The notes under the pieces are model-generated. The model made no database searches and was not told the origin of the DNA. It worked only from the letters and a program-made list of their open reading frames with translations. Shown here piece after piece: positions 58,760 to 64,000 of a stretch of DNA of 64,000 nucleotides. Numbering within the stretch: position 1 is the stretch's first letter; the number at the start of each line of letters is the position of its first letter. The translations under genes were made by a program, and so were the position numbers. This stretch comes from Janthinobacterium sp. 344 (GTDB lineage: Bacteria > Pseudomonadota > Gammaproteobacteria > Burkholderiales > Burkholderiaceae_D), in contig NZ_FOKL01000008.1 in NCBI RefSeq assembly GCF_900112025.1, positions 38,601-102,600 on the forward strand, read 5' to 3'.

Positions 58760-61039
58760 TTAGCCTGGTCCCTCGCCGCCGGGGCCGGGTCCGCCCGGGC
58801 CGCCAGGCCCGCGTCCGCCCGGCGGGCCGAAGCGCGGCTCGCGCTCGCCCTCTTTCGCCGCCGACGTGGCGCCACCCAGACGGTACGACAGCCCCACATA
58901 CAGCATGCGGCCATCGAAGCGGCGCGTGCTCGTCTCGCGCAGCGAGGCGCTGTTGATGACGGTTTCCATCTTGTTGCTGCTGAATACATCGGTCACGTTC
59001 ATGACCAGGCTCAGCTGCGGCGTCACCGTGTGGCGCCAGCTCAGGTTCAAGGTGTTGTTGGGCGAACGGTAGCCTTGGCCCGACAGCATCTTGCCTTGCA
59101 TTTGCAGGGCCAGTTGCACCTGGTTGGCCGGATTGAGCTGGTAGTTCAGGCGTGCGCGGCCACTCAGGGCATTCGCCGTGCGCGTGCTGAGATTGCCCAG
59201 GTCATCCGAGCTGGTCTGCTGGCTGCGCGCCAGGTTGCCGCTCGTGTTCAGGGTCAGCGAGGGCGTCAGCTTGCCGCTGACACTGAATTCCAGGCCGCTC
59301 GAATGGCTGCCTTCGCCGTTCTGGCGCGTGGTCAGCAGGACATTCTCGCCAATAAAGTAGCGGTAGTCGACGATGGCATCCGTATCGCGCCGGTGGTAGG
59401 CGCGCAAGCTGCTTTCCAGGCCCGCGATCTTCGTTTCATAGCCGATCTCGAACGAATCCGTCTGCGTGGGTTTCAGCTTGGGATTGCCGGCCGACACATT
59501 GAATTCGTCGCGGTACACCACGTACGGGTTCAGGTCGCCCGCGTTCGGGCGGCGGATGCGGTGCGCATAGCTGAAGCGCAGGTTGCTCTCGTCGCTGACC
59601 TTATACGTGGCGAACAGGCTGGGAATGTAATTGAGGTAATTATTGCTGGCCTCGACGCTGCTCGTGATCTGGCGCACGTTCAAGTCCGTGTATTCGGCGC
59701 GCAAGCCGGCCAGCGCGCCCCAGCGCTCGCTCAGGCGCATCTGGTAGGAACCGTACAGGGCGATGGTGCGCTCGTCCATCTCGAAGCGGTTGCTGCGCAT
59801 CGGGTTGACGGTCTCCGCCAGGCTGGCCGGGTTGATGTCCGTATATAAAGTGTCGAAGCTGCTCTTGTTGTCGGCCACCTTGTAGCCCAGCTTGGCCGTG
59901 CCGCCCGCCAGCGGACGCTCGTAGTCGCCGCTGAAGTCGACGATGCGGTTGCCCGTTTCGCTATGCTGGCGCGCGCGGCTGTCGAAGGCGTTGACGGGCG
60001 CGACCGCGTAGGCGTTGGCGTAGTCGCTGTCGCTCTCGTTGGTCGACGAGGACACGCGCAGGTCGATCTTCAGGCTTTCGCCCGGCGCTTCCCCCTTGTG
60101 GTCGTAACGGCCGCCCCAGCTGTAGTTGCGGCTGTCGCCATTGCGCACGGTGCGGCGCGTATAGTCGCCGATCGTGTTGCCCAGGCTGTCGCCATTGATA
60201 TAGCGGTCCTGCGAGCGCTGGTCATTGCTGCGGCCGTTATACGACACGCTGGCGGCCAGGGTGTCGTTGGCGTTCAGGTTGTAATTGACGGTGCCGTTCA
60301 AGCCCAGCGTATCGTTCAAGCCGTTGCTGACGGAGCTCTGGCTGCTGGGGGCGAAGGCGCCCGTGTCCCGCTCCAGGCGCTCGCGGCGCACTTCGCCCAC
60401 GGAGTTGCGCCCGTCGTGGCGGAAATTGATGCCGCCCTGGTAGCCCCATGGGCCTTCGTTGTACGAACCGGACGCGGACGTGTTGTAGCGCCCGGCAATG
60501 CCCGCGTTCGCATTCACGCTGCCGAAGCCGCCTGGCTTGCGGTTGCGCTTCATGACCAGGTTCAGGATCGGTCCGCCACCGGCCTCGTTGCCGAACTGGG
60601 CGCCGGGGTTGTTGATCACTTCCACCGATTCGATATCGTCGGCGGCCATGGCGTTCAGGGTGGCGCCGCGCGAATCGCCCTGCAGCATGGCCGAGGGCTT
60701 TCCGTCGATCAATATCTGCACATTGCTGCTGCCGCGCAAGGATACGCTGCCATCGGGATCGACGGCCACCGAGGGAACATTGTTCAGCGCATCGGCCGCC
60801 GTGCCGTTGGTGCTGCCGACGTCGGACTTGACGTCATAGACTTGCCGGTCGATGCGGCCCGTGGGCCGCTCGGCCGTGATGCTGACGGTCGCGGGCGCAT
60901 CGACGGCGGGCGCCTTGGCCGGTGCCGGTGCCGGTGCCGGCTTGGCGACACTGTCGCCGCTGACAGTTTGCGCCTGGACGGCGGCGCTGCTCACCAGCAG
61001 GCTACCGCCCGCCAGACAATGGAAAAGGATTTTATGCAT
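58760..61039 (-). CDS. TonB-dependent receptor with Gly/Pro-rich C-terminal tail
   Basis: The 759-residue protein has a signal peptide (FHCLAGGSLLVSSAAVQAQ), an Ala/Pro linker, the plug domain (IDRQVYDVKSDVGSTNGTAA, VQILIDGKPSAMLQ, VEVINNPGAQFGNEAGGGPI) and a beta-barrel of the OMP_b-brl_3 type. The last barrel strand (LYVGLSYRLG) is followed by a 36-residue tail ending GPPGGRGPGGPGGPGPGGEG, so the usual C-terminal aromatic residue is not at the end. Substrate unknown; no TonB box can be assigned with certainty. Confidence 0.88.
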   Translation of the reverse strand: MHKILFHCLAGGSLLVSSAAVQAQTVSGDSVAKPAPAPAPAKAPAVDAPATVSITAERPTGRIDRQVYDVKSDVGSTNGTAADALNNVPSVAVDPDGSVSLRGSSNVQILIDGKPSAMLQGDSRGATLNAMAADDIESVEVINNPGAQFGNEAGGGPILNLVMKRNRKPGGFGSVNANAGIAGRYNTSASGSYNEGPWGYQGGINFRHDGRNSVGEVRRERLERDTGAFAPSSQSSVSNGLNDTLGLNGTVNYNLNANDTLAASVSYNGRSNDQRSQDRYINGDSLGNTIGDYTRRTVRNGDSRNYSWGGRYDHKGEAPGESLKIDLRVSSSTNESDSDYANAYAVAPVNAFDSRARQHSETGNRIVDFSGDYERPLAGGTAKLGYKVADNKSSFDTLYTDINPASLAETVNPMRSNRFEMDERTIALYGSYQMRLSERWGALAGLRAEYTDLNVRQITSSVEASNNYLNYIPSLFATYKVSDESNLRFSYAHRIRRPNAGDLNPYVVYRDEFNVSAGNPKLKPTQTDSFEIGYETKIAGLESSLRAYHRRDTDAIVDYRYFIGENVLLTTRQNGEGSHSSGLEFSVSGKLTPSLTLNTSGNLARSQQTSSDDLGNLSTRTANALSGRARLNYQLNPANQVQLALQMQGKMLSGQGYRSPNNTLNLSWRHTVTPQLSLVMNVTDVFSSNKMETVINSASLRETSTRRFDGRMLYVGLSYRLGGATSAAKEGEREPRFGPPGGRGPGGPGGPGPGGEGPG

Positions 61040-61237
61040 TGGGCTAAGAAAATAATCGAGACGCTACGGATGAGGCGCTACGCCGCGGCGTGAGGGCACA
61101 TTGAAAGCATGCCACGAGTACAAGGGTGCAAGCAAATGCGAACCATTGTTATTTACTTCAATTTACAAATCTCTTGCGCTTGTCGCATTCCAGCCTCATC
61201 CGATGTGCTTGAGGCTGGAGAAAGATTGCAGACAAGG

Positions 61238-62584
61238 CTACTTCAGCAAGCCATTGCCGCGCGCCAGCTTCAGCCAGCCCGGATATTCCGTCATCAACAA
61301 ATCATACAGTTCCGCGTCGCTGTGCTCGTCGGGCGAGCTGACGGAAAAGTAATTCGCATTGTCGACCAGCCGCCCGCCCAGTTCATCGAGTTTTTCCAGG
61401 AAGGGGAAGTCGGAATCGGCGAAGGCGGCGAGGAACTTGCTTTTCGATTTGCGCCCCTTGCCGATGCCCATGAATTGCCAGAAGATCGGTTCATGGCTGG
61501 CCCAGCGCAACTGTTTCTCCGTTGTCGCCTGGTCGCTGGTGCCGCCATCCGTGACGAACATCACGTAGACCGGCAGCTCGGCCGCGATGGGCCGCGTGCG
61601 CTCGCCGCCGCGGGCATCGGGGAAGTAAAACGCGCGGATCGCCTGCATGGCGGCGCCATAGCGCGTGTCGCCTTCCAGCGGATGGCGCGCGATGGCCTGG
61701 GCCACATAGGTATTGCAGTTGCTCAAGGCCATGGGCGCCGGATGGTGGACGTTCTTGCCGAACAGGAAGACATCGATCTCGCCATCGTCATCGAACTTGC
61801 AGCCCAGCGCCAGGATGCGCTCGGCAAAGCGCTGCACCAGCCCTTCCTTGTACAGCCTGCCCATGGAGCCGGAAATGTCGAGGCACAAACAAACCTTGGC
61901 GCGGTGCTCAAGCAAGCCCACTTTTTGCAGGGACACGCCCGCCTGCTTGACCAGGCTGACCAGTTGCGGCGCCTCGCGCTCGACCCGTTTTTCCAGGTTC
62001 AGCTTGGCTTGCACGACGGCAGACGTTGCCGGGGCGGCGGTGGCCGGAGTGACCGGAGTGGCCTGGTCGACTTCGCCGCCGAAGTGCCGCACCAGCGCGT
62101 CGAGGCCGCCATTGAAACCCTGGCCCACGGCCATGCAGCGCCAGCCGCCGTCCTTGCGGTAGAGCTCAAGCAGCATGACGGCCTTTTCTTGCGCGAAGTC
62201 CGCCCCCGCAAAGGCAAAGCGCGCCAGTTCGCGGCCGCCCGCCTGCAGGCGCACGTGACCCGCCTGCAGCTGCGACATCACGCCGCCGCCATCGATGGAG
62301 GCCGTCACGACGAGCCGGTCCACCGTGGCCGGCAGCCGCGCCAGCTGCAGGGCAAAGGCGGCGACGTCGCCGCCGTTGCCGCTGCGCGCCTCCACGCCGC
62401 CGCACGGCGTGCGCGGCTGGTTGAAGAAAGTCATGTAGCGTTCGTCGGACAGCTTGCCGCCGGCATCGAGGCCGAAACAGGCCACGTCGAGCGCCAGCCC
62501 CTGCGCGCCCACGCCGATGTCCAGCACGCCATCGGGAACGAGATTGGCCAGCGGCAGGCGCTGTCCCTTGGTCAAGGTTTCCAT
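61238..62584 (-). CDS. TerD-vWA fusion protein
   Basis: The 448-residue protein has an N-terminal TerD domain (about 1-175; LDVACFGLDAGGKLSDERYM, FFNQPRTPCGGVEA) and a C-terminal von Willebrand A domain with the MIDAS motif DISGS in VCLCLDISGSMGRLYKEG and a FVTDGG second loop. TerD proteins bind calcium and occur in tellurite-resistance and stress clusters; the vWA part is TerF-like. Start ATG at 62584 has AGGAG 7 bases upstream; the in-frame TTG before it is less likely. It starts 9 bp after the next-listed gene's stop. Confidence 0.9.
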   Translation of the reverse strand: METLTKGQRLPLANLVPDGVLDIGVGAQGLALDVACFGLDAGGKLSDERYMTFFNQPRTPCGGVEARSGNGGDVAAFALQLARLPATVDRLVVTASIDGGGVMSQLQAGHVRLQAGGRELARFAFAGADFAQEKAVMLLELYRKDGGWRCMAVGQGFNGGLDALVRHFGGEVDQATPVTPATAAPATSAVVQAKLNLEKRVEREAPQLVSLVKQAGVSLQKVGLLEHRAKVCLCLDISGSMGRLYKEGLVQRFAERILALGCKFDDDGEIDVFLFGKNVHHPAPMALSNCNTYVAQAIARHPLEGDTRYGAAMQAIRAFYFPDARGGERTRPIAAELPVYVMFVTDGGTSDQATTEKQLRWASHEPIFWQFMGIGKGRKSKSKFLAAFADSDFPFLEKLDELGGRLVDNANYFSVSSPDEHSDAELYDLLMTEYPGWLKLARGNGLLK

Positions 62585-62593
62585 CAATATCTC

Positions 62594-63847
62594 CTAGACA
62601 ATGTAACGGCGCGGGTTGTCCGCATTGCAATCATCTTCATCTTCCTTGTCCTCGCCCTTGAAGACGACGGGACCGTTGAAGGCCAGCTGCAAGCCCTCGC
62701 CCTGCCAGCTGAGCCAGGGCGTCGCCTCGCTGCCCGGGTCGGAGGTCTTGCCGGACGGTTCCAGAATAATGCTGTCCGGCGTGATGCGCGCCATGCCGAT
62801 CACATAGGTGTAGACGGTATCGTCCCCGGCCGCCTTGGACAGGCGGAAATCGAACGCGCACTCGACGATCTGTTCGCCATACTGCATGACCATGGCCGGC
62901 CGCATGGACGCCACCGACACGGCGCCGTTGGCCACCGCCGAATACACGCTGAAGACCAGGCCCACCGTGCCGCCGTAATGTTGCGCCAGCGCCGGATTGA
63001 CTTCCACCGTTTCCGTGGCCGGCTCCTTGCCGGACGCGCCCGCCACATCGCCCAGGTGGCGCACGAAGGGGATGCTGTCGAAGTTGCCGGGCGTATCGGG
63101 CGCCTGGATGAAGCGCATCTGGCCATTCGGCAAGAGGATGCCGACCCGCAAATCGAGGTCGTCGTTATCGTCGTCGCCATCGCCGTTATCGACCCAGGTG
63201 GCCTTGACGGTGAGTTTTTTCGGCGCGCCCGCGCCCTTGTCCAGCGACACCCTGTGCGTCTGGCCCGCCTTGGTCAGCGAGATCTTCGACAGGGAAATCC
63301 TGGGTGCCGGCGCCGGCTCGGCGGCCGGCTGCGCCACTTCGCCGCCGAAGTGGGCGACCAGCGCATCGAGGCCGCCATTGAAGCCCTGGCCCACGGCCAT
63401 GAAGCGCCAGCTGCCATCCTTGCGGTAGAACTCGCCCAGCATCACGGCTTTTTCTTGCGCAAAATCCGATCCGGCATACGCAAAACGGGCCAGTTCTTTC
63501 CCTCGGTCGAGCAGCCGCAGGTAGCCGCTGCCCAGCTGCGCCATGGTCGCTGCCCCATCGATGGCGGCCGTGACGACGAGGCGTTGTATGTCGGCAGGCA
63601 AACGGTCCAGCTGATAGCTGAAGCCGGCCGCATCGCCGGACGGCGCCGCCGCTTCCACGCCGCCGCACGGCGTGCGCGGCTGATTAAAAAAGGTCATGTA
63701 GCGGTCGTCGGACAATTTACCGGCGGCATCGAGGCCGAAACACGCGAAATCGAGCGGCACGCCGGCGCTGGCGAGACCCAGTTGCACGACGTTGCCCGTG
63801 ACGAGGCCGGACAGCGCCAGGCGCTGCCCCTTGATCAGGTTTTCCAT
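62594..63847 (-). CDS. Two-domain TerD-family (TerA-like) protein
   Basis: The 417-residue protein has an N-terminal TerD domain close to that of the following gene (FACFGLDAAGKLSDDRYMTF, FFNQPRTPCGGVEA) and a second TerD-like domain from about 200 with a calcium-type acidic loop GDGDDDNDDLDLRVGILLP. The two domains in tandem resemble TerA. It is upstream of the TerD-vWA gene in the same operon; any further ter genes would lie beyond the right edge. Confidence 0.85.
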   Translation of the reverse strand: MENLIKGQRLALSGLVTGNVVQLGLASAGVPLDFACFGLDAAGKLSDDRYMTFFNQPRTPCGGVEAAAPSGDAAGFSYQLDRLPADIQRLVVTAAIDGAATMAQLGSGYLRLLDRGKELARFAYAGSDFAQEKAVMLGEFYRKDGSWRFMAVGQGFNGGLDALVAHFGGEVAQPAAEPAPAPRISLSKISLTKAGQTHRVSLDKGAGAPKKLTVKATWVDNGDGDDDNDDLDLRVGILLPNGQMRFIQAPDTPGNFDSIPFVRHLGDVAGASGKEPATETVEVNPALAQHYGGTVGLVFSVYSAVANGAVSVASMRPAMVMQYGEQIVECAFDFRLSKAAGDDTVYTYVIGMARITPDSIILEPSGKTSDPGSEATPWLSWQGEGLQLAFNGPVVFKGEDKEDEDDCNADNPRRYIV

Positions 63848-63868
63848 GGGATTATTTATTCAGATGTG

Positions 63869-63977
63869 AGAGTTTCGGACTACGACCCAAGGCAAGGCGC
63901 GCCGTCCGAAGACAGTACGCATAGTACAGAACTTGCATGGCGACGCAACGCCGCCATGGGCCGCTGTTTTGGACTCT
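63869..63977. repeat. Intergenic palindromic repeat, family B copy 3
   Basis: Shares CCGAAGACAGTACGC, an AGTAC half, GGCGACGCAAC and CGCC with the copies at 30257 and 30351. It fills the region upstream of the TerA-like gene up to the window edge and may lie in its leader. Confidence 0.6.
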
Positions 63978-64000
63978 ATACAAAGCTAAAAGAGCTTCGG

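Overview
The window looks like the chromosome of a high-GC betaproteobacterium of the Oxalobacteraceae (Janthinobacterium/Massilia/Duganella type). Its right-hand 48 kb carries ordinary core genes: dnaQ, rnhA, gloB, aceB, upp, aroC, metY and thyA, plus many c-di-GMP proteins, FadL- and TonB-type outer-membrane proteins and TerD proteins. The genus is inferred from gene content and protein style, not from a search.

Positions 1 to about 15,500 are one side of an integrated element built on an IncP (RP4/RK2-like) plasmid backbone. Read right to left, the order is kleE, korB, a 109-aa orphan, hipB-hipA, a kfrB-like gene, an 890-aa ankyrin-repeat cargo gene, a kfrC-like coiled-coil gene, traM-traL-traK (opposite strand), oriT, traJ, and traI running off the left edge. 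This is the RP4 order from control region to Tra1, but korA and incC are missing between kleE and korB, and hipBA plus the orphan sit where korF, korG and kfrA would be expected. Three 13-bp KorB-type operators (TTTAGCWGCTAAA) are scattered over 13 kb. To the right lies an AT-rich patchwork: a membrane pentapeptide-repeat protein, a decayed IS6-family transposase, an AlpA-like regulator and a broken P4-type integrase pointing away from a tRNA-Val(CAC) gene, which is the probable attachment site.

From 15.5 to 25 kb is conserved chromosome: tRNA-Val, dnaQ, rnhA, a yafS-like methyltransferase, divergent gloB, aceB with a divergent LysR regulator, cspA, upp with an HPt protein, and an AidB-like acyl-CoA dehydrogenase. 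From 25.5 to 33 kb are signalling genes: a GGDEF-EAL protein translationally coupled to an HDOD protein, aroC, a response-regulator/EAL protein and a CBS protein. From 33 to 40 kb are an iron/2-oxoglutarate hydroxylase, metY, an alpha/beta hydrolase, and a trio (PoNi-like immunity protein, WG-repeat protein, 104-aa protein) that resembles an orphan effector-immunity island.

From 40 to 52 kb are a YihY membrane protein and then a tightly overlapping six-gene run (wrbA, DUF2069, FAD-linked oxidase, DUF4124, FtsX-type permease, AttH/CrtC-like secreted protein), an ABC exporter, a LeuE-type exporter and a threonine-aldolase-like enzyme. The last 12 kb hold a FadL porin, a membrane GGDEF-EAL protein, thyA coupled to a SUKH-type protein, a TonB-dependent receptor with a Gly/Pro tail, and two TerD-domain proteins. 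Two families of palindromic intergenic repeats with a central GTAC...GTAC motif are dispersed through the chromosomal part.
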